From NCBI RefSeq assembly GCF_900113955.1, contig NZ_FORH01000004.1, forward strand, positions 124,001-188,000: DNA of 64,000 bases, given 5' to 3'. Every line of letters starts with the position of its first letter. Positions within the stretch are counted from its first letter, which is position 1. The notes beneath the pieces are model-generated. The model ran no database searches, was not told where the DNA came from, and saw only the letters and a program-made list of their open reading frames with translations. This document shows positions 35,996 to 45,393 of this stretch, one piece after another. Origin of the DNA: Celeribacter neptunius. GTDB taxonomy: Bacteria; Pseudomonadota; Alphaproteobacteria; Rhodobacterales; Rhodobacteraceae. The position numbers and the translations under genes were made by a program.

Positions 35996-36736
35996 TCAAT
36001 CCTCGAAACAGGCGCTTCGGCCATCTCGCGCGATTGTGGCCGCGCCATCGACGATCTGAGCGGCTCTTCGCCGCACGAAAGGCCCGGGCGTGCCTGCATT
36101 GCGATCCTTTGGCGCCGGCAGGACGGCGGCCAGTTGTGCCGCCTGCCGGGCCGTGAGTTCTTCCGGCCCGACCCCGAAATAGTGGCGCGCCGCCGCTTCC
36201 GCGCCAAAGATCCCTCTATCGAATTCAGCAACGTTCAAATAGACCTCCAGGATCCGCCGCTTGCTCCAGGTCAGTTCGACCAGCGGGGTGATCAGCGCTT
36301 CCAGGGCCTTGCGGGGCCAGCTCCGCCCCTGCCAGAGAAAGGCGTTTTTCACCACTTGCTGCGAGATGGTCGAAGCGCCACGCTGTCCCCCCTCGGAGAT
36401 CGCCGCGCGGATCGCTGTGAGATCAAACCCCCAATGGTTGCAGAAATTGGCATCCTCGGCCGCCACAACGGAGCGCGCCAGAGCCGGCGAAATGCGCTCC
36501 ATCGGGGTCCATTGATAGTCGACCCTGACGCCCTGACGCCCGCTTTCCGCCAGCATGTAGAAGGTCCCGGGCAGCGGCAGAACGGAATAGGCGAGAATCC
36601 ACAGAAACAGCAGGGCAACAATCACCAGAACAGCGCGGATCGCGCGTCGGCGCAGGCGCCGGAACAGGCCCGGGCGCGCCGCCTGCGGTTTCGGTTTTGT
36701 TTTTCGCGTGGTTTTGCGTGCCGTCTGTTTTGCCAT
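35996..36736 (-). CDS. mtgA: Monofunctional peptidoglycan glycosyltransferase
   Basis: The 246-aa GT51 enzyme polymerises lipid II into glycan strands in the periplasm. A basic N-terminus is followed by one membrane anchor (AVLVIVALLFLWILAYS). The catalytic motif EDANFCNHWGFD contains the first Glu. GASTISQQVVKNAFLW and RRILEVYLNVAEF are the other GT51 motifs. No transpeptidase domain follows, which fits MtgA. The start at MAKQTARKT is preferred over an ATG at 36772; both have weak ribosome sites. Confidence 0.94.
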   Translation of the reverse strand: MAKQTARKTTRKTKPKPQAARPGLFRRLRRRAIRAVLVIVALLFLWILAYSVLPLPGTFYMLAESGRQGVRVDYQWTPMERISPALARSVVAAEDANFCNHWGFDLTAIRAAISEGGQRGASTISQQVVKNAFLWQGRSWPRKALEALITPLVELTWSKRRILEVYLNVAEFDRGIFGAEAAARHYFGVGPEELTARQAAQLAAVLPAPKDRNAGTPGPFVRRRAAQIVDGAATIARDGRSACFED

Positions 36737-36805
36737 GGAACTGAGGAACCACGGGCCCGGCACTGAGGTCAAGCCCGTGCGCTATCCTTTGCAGCTCCTG
36801 AATAT

Positions 36806-36834
36806 GAAAAAGCCCCCGGGGTCGGGGGCTTTTT
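36806..36834 (-). terminator. Bidirectional terminator after gltB
   Basis: AAAAAGCCCCC and GGGGGCTTTTT flank a 6-nt loop. It is 31 nt past the gltB stop, and reads as a terminator on both strands. Confidence 0.88.
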
Positions 36835-36864
36835 GCTGAATTCGGGTCGAAACCGGTGCTTCGA

Positions 36865-39800
36865 TCACTCGGCCGGGATGGCGCCCTTTTCGAGTGTCAG
36901 CGGCACCGGCAGATGCACCAGCATCTCTTTCGGGCAGACCTGAAGGAAGTTGGATTTCTCCTCTTCCCAGTTGCTCAGGATGTCCTTGGCCTTGATCGAA
37001 TTGGTCTCATTGGCGTGACGTTCGATCAGGGCTTTCAACTCACCTTCCCAGTGATCCACGGTGACCGGGCAGGTCACGAGGGTCTCCGGGTTGATCAGGT
37101 TGAGCGAGGTGCCTGCCGGATCGTAGAGATAGGCCATACCGCCGGTCATGCCGGCACCGAAGTTGGCACCGATCGAGCCGAGGATCACCGCGATACCGCC
37201 AGTCATGTATTCACAACCGTTGGAGCCACAGCCCTCGATCACCACTTTCGCACCGGAGTTGCGCACGGCGAAACGTTCGCCCGCGCGGCCCGCCGCGAAG
37301 AGATAGCCATCGGTGGCACCGTAGAGCACGGTGTTGCCGATGATCGTGTTCTGATCGGCGGTGAGCGGCGAATGCATCGGCGGACGCACCACGACGGTGC
37401 CGCCCGAAAGGCCCTTGCCGACATAGTCGTTGGCATCGCCGGAAACCTCGATCTTCAGACCCGGGGCGGCAAAGGCGCCCAGAGACTGACCGGCGGAACC
37501 GGTGAGTTTCACCGTCAGGTGATCGGGTTGCAGGCTGTTGCGCATGCCGAATTTCGACACGATATGCGACGAGGTGCGGGTGCCGATGGTCCGAAGCGTG
37601 TTCTGCACCGCATAGGAGAGCTGCATCTTCTCGCCATCGTTGAGGAAGCGCGCGGCATCCGAGACGATTTGCGCATCGAGCGTCTCCGGCACCGCGTTGC
37701 GCGGCTTGGAGCGGTCGTAGACGATCTTGTCCGCGCCATCGACGGAGATCAGCAGCGGGTTCAGATCGAGATCGTCGAGATGCGCCGAGCCGCGCGAGAC
37801 CTGGGTCAGAAGATCGGCACGACCGATCACCTCGTCCAGGGACCGTGCGCCGATGGAGGCCAGAAGCTCCCGCACTTCCTGAGCGTAGAAGGTGATCAGG
37901 TTGACGACCTTGTCGGCATTGCCGGTGAACTTGTCACGCAGGCGCTCGTCCTGGGTGCAGACACCCACGGGGCAGGTGTTCGACTGGCACTGACGCACCA
38001 TGATACAGCCCATGGCGATCAGAGCCGCGGTGCCGATGCCGTATTCCTCGGCGCCGAGCATGGCCGCCATAACCACATCGCGACCGGTGCGCAGACCACC
38101 GTCGGTGCGCAGCGTCACACGATCGCGCAGGTTGTTCATGGCGAGCACCTGATGCGCCTCGGTGAGACCCATTTCCCAGGGCAGACCGGCGAATTTGATC
38201 GAGGTCGCCGGAGAGGCGCCGGTGCCACCATTGTGACCCGAGATCAGGATGATATCCGCTTTCGCCTTGGCCACACCGGCAGCGATGGTGCCGACACCGG
38301 AGGAGGCCACGAGTTTCACCGTCACCTTGGCTTTCGGGTTGATCTGTTTCAGGTCGTAGATCAGCTGCGCCAGATCTTCGATCGAGTAGATATCGTGGTG
38401 CGGCGGCGGCGAGATCAGGGTCACACCTTTGGTCGAGTGACGCAGCTTGGCGATGAGGTCGGTGACCTTCATCCCCGGCAGCTGACCGCCTTCACCGGGC
38501 TTGGCGCCCTGAGCGACCTTGATCTCCAGCTCTTCGCAATGCAGCAGGTATTCCGCCGTCACGCCGAAGCGGCCAGACGCCACCTGTTTGATCTTCGCCG
38601 AGGCGTTGTCACCGTTGGGTTCCGGCGTGAAATCATCGGGGCTCTCGCCGCCTTCGCCGGAGTCGGATTTCGCACCGATACGGTTCATCGCAATCGACAG
38701 CGTGCGGTGCGCCTCGGGCGACAGCGCGCCCAGCGACATGCCCGGGGTCACGAAGCGTTTGCGGATCGAGGTGATCGATTCCACCTCTTCGATCGGCACG
38801 GGTTTCCCCAAGGGTTTGAAGTCCAGAAGATCGCGCAGATGAATCGGCGGGTTGGCCTGCATCTTGGCGGAATACTGTTTCCACATCTCGTAGGACGCAC
38901 GGTCACAGGCCGATTGCAGCATGTGCATCGACTGGGCTTCCCAGGCGTGAGTCTCGCCGGATTTGCGCGACTTGTAGAAGCCGCCGATCGGCAGGGTGTT
39001 ACCACCGAGCCAGCCCTGTTTGTGCACGGCTTCGAGTTTCTTCTGGATACCACCAACCCCGATGCCGGAAATCCGCGAATGCATGCCCGGGAAGAAATCC
39101 GCCACCATGGCGCGCGACAGGCCCACGGCTTCGAAGTTCAGACCACCGCGGTAAGACGAGATCACCGAGATCCCCATCTTCGCCATGATCTTCAACAGGC
39201 CGGCATCCACCGCCGCACGGTAGCGGGACATCGCCTCGGACAGGGTGCAATCCAGGAGACCACGCTCGATCCGGTCGGCGAGGCTGTCCTCGGCCAGATA
39301 GGCGTTGACGATGGTGGCACCACAGCCGATCAGCACCGCGAAATAGTGCGGGTCGATACATTCGGCAGAGCGCACGCCAAGCGAACAGAAGGTCCGAAGC
39401 CCCTTGCGGGTCAGCCAGCTGTGCACGGCAGAGGTGGCGAGGATCATCGGCATGGCGATTTTTTCTTCGCTCTGCTTCTTGTCGCTCAGGATGATGTGAC
39501 CACCGCCGGATCGCACGGCTTCCTCGGCCTCGGCCCGGATACGAGCCAGCCCGTCGCGCAGTGCGTTCGGCCCGCCATTCACCGGGAAGGTACAATCGAT
39601 CTCGGTCATCGGCGCATTGAAATGCGATTTCAGATCCTCGAATTGCGCGTTGCCGACAAAGGGGCTTTCCAGCACGAGAATTTCGGTCTGGGAGCTGTCT
39701 TCATCCAAGACGTTCTTGAGGTTGCCAAAGCGCGTCTTGAGGCTCATCACGCGATATTCGCGCAAGGAGTCGATCGGCGGGTTGGTGACCTGAGAGAAGT

Positions 39801-41400
39801 TCTGACGGAAGAAATGCGAGAGCGGGCGGTATTTCTCGGAGAGCACGGCCGAGGGCGTGTCGTCGCCCATGGAGGCGAGCGCCTCTTTGCCATCCTCGGC
39901 CATGGGCGCGAGGATCTGTTCCAGCTCTTCGATCGTGTAACCGGCAGCGATCTGACGTTTTTTCAACTCGGCGCCGGTGAAGATCGGCTCTTCGGTCAGG
40001 CCGGATAGCTCCTCTTCGAGATCGACGATCTTGCCAACCCATTCGCCAAAGGGCTGGGCATTGGCCAGGCGGTCCTTAATTTCGGTATCGTGGTAGAGCT
40101 TGCCCTCGGACATATCGACCGCGAGAAGCTGACCCGGGCCCAGCGCACCTTTTTCGACCACGGTGGCCTCATCGGTCGGCACCATGCCGACTTCGGAGCC
40201 TGCAATCACCAGACCGTCACCGGTGACGACATAGCGCATCGGGCGCAGACCGTTGCGGTCAAGCCCGGCGCAGACCCAGCGGCCATCGGTCATGGCGAGC
40301 GCGGCGGGACCGTCCCAGGGCTCCATCACGGAGTTCACATAGGAATACATGTCGCGCCAGGCTTCCGGCAGTTCCTCGGCGTTTTTCGACCAGGCTTCCG
40401 GCACCAGCATGGTTTTCGCCATCGGTGCCGAGCGACCAGCGCGCACCAGGACCTCGAACACGGCATCGAGCGCCGCGGAGTCGGATGCCCCCTGCGGGAT
40501 GATCGGTTTGATATCCTCGGCCATCTCCCCGAAGGTGGTGGAGGCCATGCGGATCTCGTGCGATTTCATCCAGTTGCTGTTGCCCTGAATGGTGTTGATC
40601 TCACCGTTATGGGCCAGCATGCGGAACGGCTGGGCCAGCCACCATTGCGGGAAGGTGTTGGTGGAATAGCGCTGGTGATAGATCGCGAAAGCGGATTCGA
40701 AACGCTCGTCCATCAGGTCCGGGTAGAACACGGCGACCTGTTCGGCGAGCATCATGCCCTTGTAGATGATCGAGCGGCAGGACAGCGAGCAGATGTAAAG
40801 TTCACGCACGCCGGCGGCCTGCGCAGCTTTCTCGATCCGGCGACGGATGACGTAGAGCTCACGTTCGAAGGTTTCCTCATCCACACCCTTGGAATTGGAA
40901 ATCAGGATCTGTTCGATCTCCGGGCGCGTGGCGTTGGCTTTCTCACCGAGGCATTCGGTGTTCACCGGCACATGGCGCCAGCCATAGATGTAATAGCCCA
41001 TGCGCAGGACTTCGGTTTCGACGATGGTGCGGCAGGTTTCCTGCGCCCCGAAATCCGTGCGCGGCAGGAAGACCTGACCCACGGCCAGAAGCTCGTCTTC
41101 GCGGGCAACGTGGCCGGTGCGACGGATCTGATCGCCAAAGAAGTGATGCGGGATCTGCACATGAATGCCGGCGCCATCGCCGGTCTTGCCATCGGCATCG
41201 ACGGCACCACGGTGCCAGATCGCTTTCAGCGCGGTAATGCCGTTTTCCACGACCTTGCGGGATTTGGACCCATCGACGGAGACCACGAGGCCCACACCGC
41301 AAGAGGAATGCTCATCCTCTTCGCGAAACAGCGAGTGCTCGGTCATCCATTCGCGTTTGGCAGCTTCCTGTGCCGCCCAGCTTTGGTCAAACTTGGTCAT
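36865..41400 (-). CDS. gltB: Glutamate synthase (NADPH) large subunit
   Basis: The 1511-aa enzyme makes two glutamates from glutamine and 2-oxoglutarate. After a short propeptide the class-II amidotransferase nucleophile is in HSSCGVGLVV (about Cys34). The central and FMN-binding domains follow, with the cluster cysteines in CIMVRQCQSNTCPVGVC, and a glycine-rich beta-helix forms the C-terminus (GSNGCEYMTGGIAVILG). AAAGGTACCGAT precedes the ATG. It lies 57 nt downstream of gltD; length matches the bacterial family. Confidence 0.98.
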   Translation of the reverse strand: MTKFDQSWAAQEAAKREWMTEHSLFREEDEHSSCGVGLVVSVDGSKSRKVVENGITALKAIWHRGAVDADGKTGDGAGIHVQIPHHFFGDQIRRTGHVAREDELLAVGQVFLPRTDFGAQETCRTIVETEVLRMGYYIYGWRHVPVNTECLGEKANATRPEIEQILISNSKGVDEETFERELYVIRRRIEKAAQAAGVRELYICSLSCRSIIYKGMMLAEQVAVFYPDLMDERFESAFAIYHQRYSTNTFPQWWLAQPFRMLAHNGEINTIQGNSNWMKSHEIRMASTTFGEMAEDIKPIIPQGASDSAALDAVFEVLVRAGRSAPMAKTMLVPEAWSKNAEELPEAWRDMYSYVNSVMEPWDGPAALAMTDGRWVCAGLDRNGLRPMRYVVTGDGLVIAGSEVGMVPTDEATVVEKGALGPGQLLAVDMSEGKLYHDTEIKDRLANAQPFGEWVGKIVDLEEELSGLTEEPIFTGAELKKRQIAAGYTIEELEQILAPMAEDGKEALASMGDDTPSAVLSEKYRPLSHFFRQNFSQVTNPPIDSLREYRVMSLKTRFGNLKNVLDEDSSQTEILVLESPFVGNAQFEDLKSHFNAPMTEIDCTFPVNGGPNALRDGLARIRAEAEEAVRSGGGHIILSDKKQSEEKIAMPMILATSAVHSWLTRKGLRTFCSLGVRSAECIDPHYFAVLIGCGATIVNAYLAEDSLADRIERGLLDCTLSEAMSRYRAAVDAGLLKIMAKMGISVISSYRGGLNFEAVGLSRAMVADFFPGMHSRISGIGVGGIQKKLEAVHKQGWLGGNTLPIGGFYKSRKSGETHAWEAQSMHMLQSACDRASYEMWKQYSAKMQANPPIHLRDLLDFKPLGKPVPIEEVESITSIRKRFVTPGMSLGALSPEAHRTLSIAMNRIGAKSDSGEGGESPDDFTPEPNGDNASAKIKQVASGRFGVTAEYLLHCEELEIKVAQGAKPGEGGQLPGMKVTDLIAKLRHSTKGVTLISPPPHHDIYSIEDLAQLIYDLKQINPKAKVTVKLVASSGVGTIAAGVAKAKADIILISGHNGGTGASPATSIKFAGLPWEMGLTEAHQVLAMNNLRDRVTLRTDGGLRTGRDVVMAAMLGAEEYGIGTAALIAMGCIMVRQCQSNTCPVGVCTQDERLRDKFTGNADKVVNLITFYAQEVRELLASIGARSLDEVIGRADLLTQVSRGSAHLDDLDLNPLLISVDGADKIVYDRSKPRNAVPETLDAQIVSDAARFLNDGEKMQLSYAVQNTLRTIGTRTSSHIVSKFGMRNSLQPDHLTVKLTGSAGQSLGAFAAPGLKIEVSGDANDYVGKGLSGGTVVVRPPMHSPLTADQNTIIGNTVLYGATDGYLFAAGRAGERFAVRNSGAKVVIEGCGSNGCEYMTGGIAVILGSIGANFGAGMTGGMAYLYDPAGTSLNLINPETLVTCPVTVDHWEGELKALIERHANETNSIKAKDILSNWEEEKSNFLQVCPKEMLVHLPVPLTLEKGAIPAE

Positions 41401-41457
41401 ATCGGTACCTTTCAGATCAAAGGCGGAGGAGACCTCTCCCCTCCTTTACAAATCAGA

Positions 41458-42891
41458 TTATTCAGCGGCCACGGCGGCGGATTGGTCGATATAGTCGATC
41501 ATCGCATCGGCGGCTTCGCGACCATCGCGGATCGCCCAGACCACCAGAGAGGCCCCGCGCTGAATGTCGCCACAGGCATAGACACCTTCGAGCGAGCTGG
41601 CATGGGTCTTGAAATCGGCCATGATGGTGCCCCAGCGGGTCACTTCCAGGCCTTCGACACCCCAAAGCTGCGGCAGCTCTTCCGGCTCGAAGCCCAGCGC
41701 CTTGATCACCAGATCGGCCTCTTCGACATAGTCGGCACCCTCGATCACCTCGGGGGACTGACGACCGGAGGCATCGGGGGCACCGAGGCGCATTTTCTGC
41801 ACCATCACGCCGCTCACCGGATCGCCGGCAAAGCCTTTCGGGGCGGAAAGCCAGACGAACTCGACGCCTTCTTCCTCGGCGTTCTGGGTCTCGCGCTGCG
41901 AGCCGGGCATATTGGCGCGGTCGCGACGGTAAAGACATTTGACCGAGGTCGCGCCCTGACGGATCGCGGTGCGGACACAGTCCATGGCGGTGTCACCGCC
42001 ACCGATCACCACGACCTTCTTGCCCGCGGCATTCAACTCGCCGCTCTCGTATTCCTCGACCTCGTCGCCGAAACCGACCTTGTTCGAGGCGGTGAGATAG
42101 TCGATCGCCTTGACGATCCCCTCGGCCCCGGCCCCCGGCCCTTTCAGATCGCGGGATTTGTAGACGCCGGTGGCGATCAGCACCGCATCGTGCTTGCCCC
42201 GGATCGCATCAAAGGAAATGTCTTCCCCGACATTGCAGTTCATCACGAATTCGACGCCCGAATCCTCGAGCTGTTTCACGCGACGCAGCACGATGTCCTT
42301 TTCGAGCTTGAACCCGGGAATACCGTACATCATCAGCCCGCCGGCGCGGTCGGAGCGCTCGTAAACGGTGACCTTGAGACCGGCACGGCGCAGACGGTCG
42401 GCAGCGGCCAGGCCGCCCGGACCGGAGCCGATGATGCCGACGCTTTCCTCACGCTCGACCGCCGGGGCGAAGGTCTCGACCCAGCCGTTTTCCCAGGCCG
42501 TGTCGGTGATATATTTCTCGACGGAGCCGATGGTCACCGTACCGTGACCGGAATTCTCGATCACGCAATTGCCTTCGCAGAGACGGTCCTGCGGACAGAT
42601 GCGACCGCAGATCTCCGGGAAGGTGTTGGTCGCCTGAGAGATCTCATAGGCCTCTTTCAGACGGCCCGTCGCGGTCAGACGCAGCCAATCGGGAATGTTG
42701 TTGTGCAGCGGGCAATGGGTGTGGCAGTAGGGCACACCGCATTGCGAACAGCGCGAGGCTTGCTCTTCGGCTTTCGCCTCGACGAATTCGCCATAGATTT
42801 CGTGAAAATCGTCTTTCCGATCTTCTGCGGACCGCTTTTCCGGCATGTCCCTGCCTACGGTCACAAATTTGAGCATCGGCTCTTTCGCCAT
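41458..42891 (-). CDS. gltD: Glutamate synthase (NADPH) small subunit
   Basis: The 477-aa flavoprotein passes electrons from NADPH to GltB. The N-terminal cysteine clusters are CSQCGVPYCHTHCPLHNN and CGRICPQDRLCEGNC. FAD- and NADPH-binding glycine motifs are IGSGPGGLAAADRLR and VVIGGGDTAMDC. The start at MAKEPMLKFVTVGRD (42891) follows CGGAGATG; an in-frame extension to 43020 is not family-like. First gene of gltD-gltB. Confidence 0.96.
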   Translation of the reverse strand: MAKEPMLKFVTVGRDMPEKRSAEDRKDDFHEIYGEFVEAKAEEQASRCSQCGVPYCHTHCPLHNNIPDWLRLTATGRLKEAYEISQATNTFPEICGRICPQDRLCEGNCVIENSGHGTVTIGSVEKYITDTAWENGWVETFAPAVEREESVGIIGSGPGGLAAADRLRRAGLKVTVYERSDRAGGLMMYGIPGFKLEKDIVLRRVKQLEDSGVEFVMNCNVGEDISFDAIRGKHDAVLIATGVYKSRDLKGPGAGAEGIVKAIDYLTASNKVGFGDEVEEYESGELNAAGKKVVVIGGGDTAMDCVRTAIRQGATSVKCLYRRDRANMPGSQRETQNAEEEGVEFVWLSAPKGFAGDPVSGVMVQKMRLGAPDASGRQSPEVIEGADYVEEADLVIKALGFEPEELPQLWGVEGLEVTRWGTIMADFKTHASSLEGVYACGDIQRGASLVVWAIRDGREAADAMIDYIDQSAAVAAE

Positions 42892-43120
42892 GACACCACA
42901 TCTCCGAAGGTTGGTATTGAGTTGTTGCCTCATTATAAGGACTCTCCGGAAAAGAAAAGTCAGAAAAGCTGTCCTATTTTTCGTTTTTTCCAGGGCGCTC
43001 GTCACAAGATCGGGGCGCACACAAGGATTTTACGACAGCATTGCTTACCTATATGCTTTCTTCTTATTGATTTCAAAAACGTTTATGTCTTAGCGTATCT
43101 CAGGTCACTTCGGAGTTCCC

Positions 43121-43924
43121 ATGAGCCTCTTTTATCTCTTAATCGTCGCGATTGTTCAGGGGATTACCGAATTCCTGCCAATCTCCTCTTCCGGCCACCT
43201 GATTCTCCTGCCCTATCTGCTCGGCACCCAGGATCAGGGGCAGGCCATCGACGTCGCCGTCCACATCGGCACTTTGGGCGCCGTCATCCTGTATTTCTGG
43301 CGCGATGTGAAAGTCGGGCTGGCCGGGTTGCCGCGCCTGATGACCGGACGCACGGATACGCCCGGCTCAAAGCTTGCCTTCCTGCTCGTCATCGCCACCA
43401 TCCCGGTCATCCTGATCGGGTTGATCCTGAAAGAAACCGGCCTGTCGGACATGATGCGCTCGCCCGCCGTGATCGGCTGGACCATGCTGATTTTCGGCCT
43501 CGTGCTCTATTGGTTCGATCAGAAGAGCCCGGCGGAAAAGACCGAGACGGATTGGAACATCAAGGATGCGATCAAACTCGGGCTTTGGCAGGCGGTGGCG
43601 CTGATCCCGGGCACCTCACGATCCGGCATCACCATCACAGGCGCCCGCGCCATGGGCTATACCCGTCATGACGGTGCAAAGATTTCCATGCTGATGTCGA
43701 TCCCGACGATCATGGCCTCCGGCATTCTTCTGGGGGCCGAGGTGATCGGCGAGGCGAATTGGGCCATGATGAAAGATGCGGCCATCGGCGCAGTCTTTGC
43801 CTTTGGCGCGGCACTTCTGGCGCTCACATTGATGATGCGCCTGCTGCGCTCGGTGAGCTTTACGCCCTATGTGATCTACCGGGTGATCCTCGGGGTGGTG
43901 CTTTTGGGCATTTCCTACCTCTGA
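43121..43924 (+). CDS. uppP: Undecaprenyl-diphosphatase
   Basis: The 267-aa BacA/UppP membrane enzyme dephosphorylates undecaprenyl diphosphate to recycle the carrier lipid for peptidoglycan and polysaccharides. Signatures are VQGITEFLPISSSGHL and LIPGTSRSGITITGA. About eight membrane segments are visible. GGAGTTCCC precedes the ATG. It is divergent from gltD and followed by a terminator. Confidence 0.96.
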   Translation: MSLFYLLIVAIVQGITEFLPISSSGHLILLPYLLGTQDQGQAIDVAVHIGTLGAVILYFWRDVKVGLAGLPRLMTGRTDTPGSKLAFLLVIATIPVILIGLILKETGLSDMMRSPAVIGWTMLIFGLVLYWFDQKSPAEKTETDWNIKDAIKLGLWQAVALIPGTSRSGITITGARAMGYTRHDGAKISMLMSIPTIMASGILLGAEVIGEANWAMMKDAAIGAVFAFGAALLALTLMMRLLRSVSFTPYVIYRVILGVVLLGISYL

Positions 43925-43950
43925 TGCCCGACAACCATCCCCGCAAAACA

Positions 43951-43980
43951 AAAGCGCGCCCAGATGGGACGCGCTTTTTT
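43951..43980 (+). terminator. Terminator after uppP
   Basis: AAAGCGCG and CGCGCTTT form the stem, followed by a T run, between convergent uppP and the NDUFA9-like gene. Confidence 0.85.
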
Positions 43981-44016
43981 GATTTCCTATCCGCTGGCTG
44001 ATCCGCCCGGCGAAAC

Positions 44017-45003
44017 TCAGGTTTTGCCGAGCTGTTTGCCGCTTTCGCGAATCGCGTCGTACTGACCGGAGGGGCGATAGACCCACATGTAATCCGGCAG
44101 AACCGCCTGCAATGCGGTGGGCTTGATCCCGAGATCGGCAAAGCTCTTGGTCCCTTCGGACACCACATTGTCAACTTTCAGATTGGCCACCTGATCGCGG
44201 GTCAGGATCGAATTGTGGAACAGGCCAAGCGTGAGCGCCTGCGCCACACCGAAGCCGGTCGCCATCAGCTTGCCGATCCAGAACGGCAGGTTGATCACGA
44301 TGCGCTCGCGGTGCACCGCTTTCAGCACATCGCCCATCAGGCCTTTGAGCGTATCCACATCCGGACCGCCCAGCTCGTAGATGCCAGCACCGGCCTGGCC
44401 CAGCACGGCTTTGACGGCGGCCTGGGCCACATCATCGACATAGACCGGCTGGAATTTCGTATTGCCGCCGACCAGCGGCACAACCACGTTCTTTTCCGCC
44501 ATCTTGCCGAAACGGTTGAAGAACCCGTCCTCAGTGCCGAAAATCACCGAGGGGCGCAGGATCACGGCACTCGGGAAGGCGGCAAGGATCTTGGCCTCGC
44601 CCTCGGCCTTCGTGCGCGCATATTCGGAGGCGGCATTGGCGTCGGCGCCAATCGCCGAAAGATGCACGAGCTGGCCCACACCCTCTTCGGCGGCGATGCG
44701 GGCGATGCGCCCGGCGCCTTCGGCCTGTACGGCGGCAAAGCTGTTCTTGCCGCGCTCGGTCAGCACGCCCACACAGTTCACAACCGCGTCAGCCCCTGCC
44801 ATCGCGGCACGCACGGAAGCGTCGTCACGAATATTGCAGAACACCGGCTCGACCTGACCGACCGCGCCATAAGGTTTTACATGAAGCGACTCATTCGGAC
44901 GGCGTACGGCAACGCGGACGCGCCAGCCCTCCTTTGCCATACGACGGGCGATATACCGCCCGACAAAGCCAGCGCCGCCATAGATGGTGACCAGTTTCGT
45001 CAT
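44017..45003 (-). CDS. Complex I NDUFA9-like NAD(P)-binding protein
   Basis: The 328-aa protein is an atypical SDR with VTIYGGAGFVGRYIARRM at the N-terminus, VVNCVGVLTERGKNSFAAV, and the YVDDVAQA segment. Alphaproteobacterial homologues are related to the mitochondrial complex I accessory subunit NDUFA9 and to ubiquinone-linked proteins. The start at 45003 follows GGAGATGCAG. Its exact role is unproven. tRNA-Leu starts 143 nt further right. Confidence 0.87.
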   Translation of the reverse strand: MTKLVTIYGGAGFVGRYIARRMAKEGWRVRVAVRRPNESLHVKPYGAVGQVEPVFCNIRDDASVRAAMAGADAVVNCVGVLTERGKNSFAAVQAEGAGRIARIAAEEGVGQLVHLSAIGADANAASEYARTKAEGEAKILAAFPSAVILRPSVIFGTEDGFFNRFGKMAEKNVVVPLVGGNTKFQPVYVDDVAQAAVKAVLGQAGAGIYELGGPDVDTLKGLMGDVLKAVHRERIVINLPFWIGKLMATGFGVAQALTLGLFHNSILTRDQVANLKVDNVVSEGTKSFADLGIKPTALQAVLPDYMWVYRPSGQYDAIRESGKQLGKT

Positions 45004-45146
45004 CTGCATCTCCAATGCCAAATTGCCGCTATTGCTTAGCTTTTAGAGCAGAAATGAACAAGACGCTATTGCAGGAACAAAAAACCTTTCAAATGGCCGT
45101 TGACACCGGCCGCAAGGCCTATTACATCGCGGCCTCACGACATCGT

Positions 45147-45233
45147 GCCCAGATGGCGGAATTGGTAGACGCGCTAGCTTCAGGTGCTAGTGTCCGTATG
45201 GACGTGGAGGTTCGAGTCCTCTTCTGGGCACCA
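45147..45233 (+). tRNA. tRNA-Leu (anticodon CAG)
   Basis: An 87-nt class-II cloverleaf with acceptor GCCCAGA/TCTGGGC, long variable arm and encoded CCA. The anticodon loop TTCAGGT presents CAG. The last 16 bases recur at 52949-52964, marking it as the integration site of the second island. Confidence 0.97.
45218..45233. repeat. attL of the tRNA-Leu island
   Basis: CCTCTTCTGGGCACCA, the 3' end of tRNA-Leu including CCA; identical to 52949-52964. Confidence 0.85.
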
Positions 45234-45290
45234 CTATCCCCCTCATATCTCGATGAAACCGAAAGAAAACAGGTATCTAGCCTGTTTTTG

Positions 45291-45320
45291 GGACCATTTA
45301 CTGGACCGCTTTCAGGACCA
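45291..45320. repeat. Left GGACC arm-type repeats
   Basis: GGACC occurs at 45291, 45303 and 45315, exactly 12 bp apart. Two copies with the same spacing sit at the opposite end of the island (52869, 52881). This looks like integrase arm-binding DNA and lies upstream of the first integrase. Confidence 0.55.
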
Positions 45321-45393
45321 CTTTGAGATCTGCTCGGTAAATTTTACGAGCATTTTGTAGCGCCTCTGGTTATGTTTCGCGCGAATAAGTGAG

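Noticed and set aside
36856-43671. Very long plus-strand frames (over 1000 aa) opposite gltB and gltD
   Set aside because: Low-complexity, His/Arg/Gly-rich translations with no domains, lying exactly over conserved minus-strand genes.
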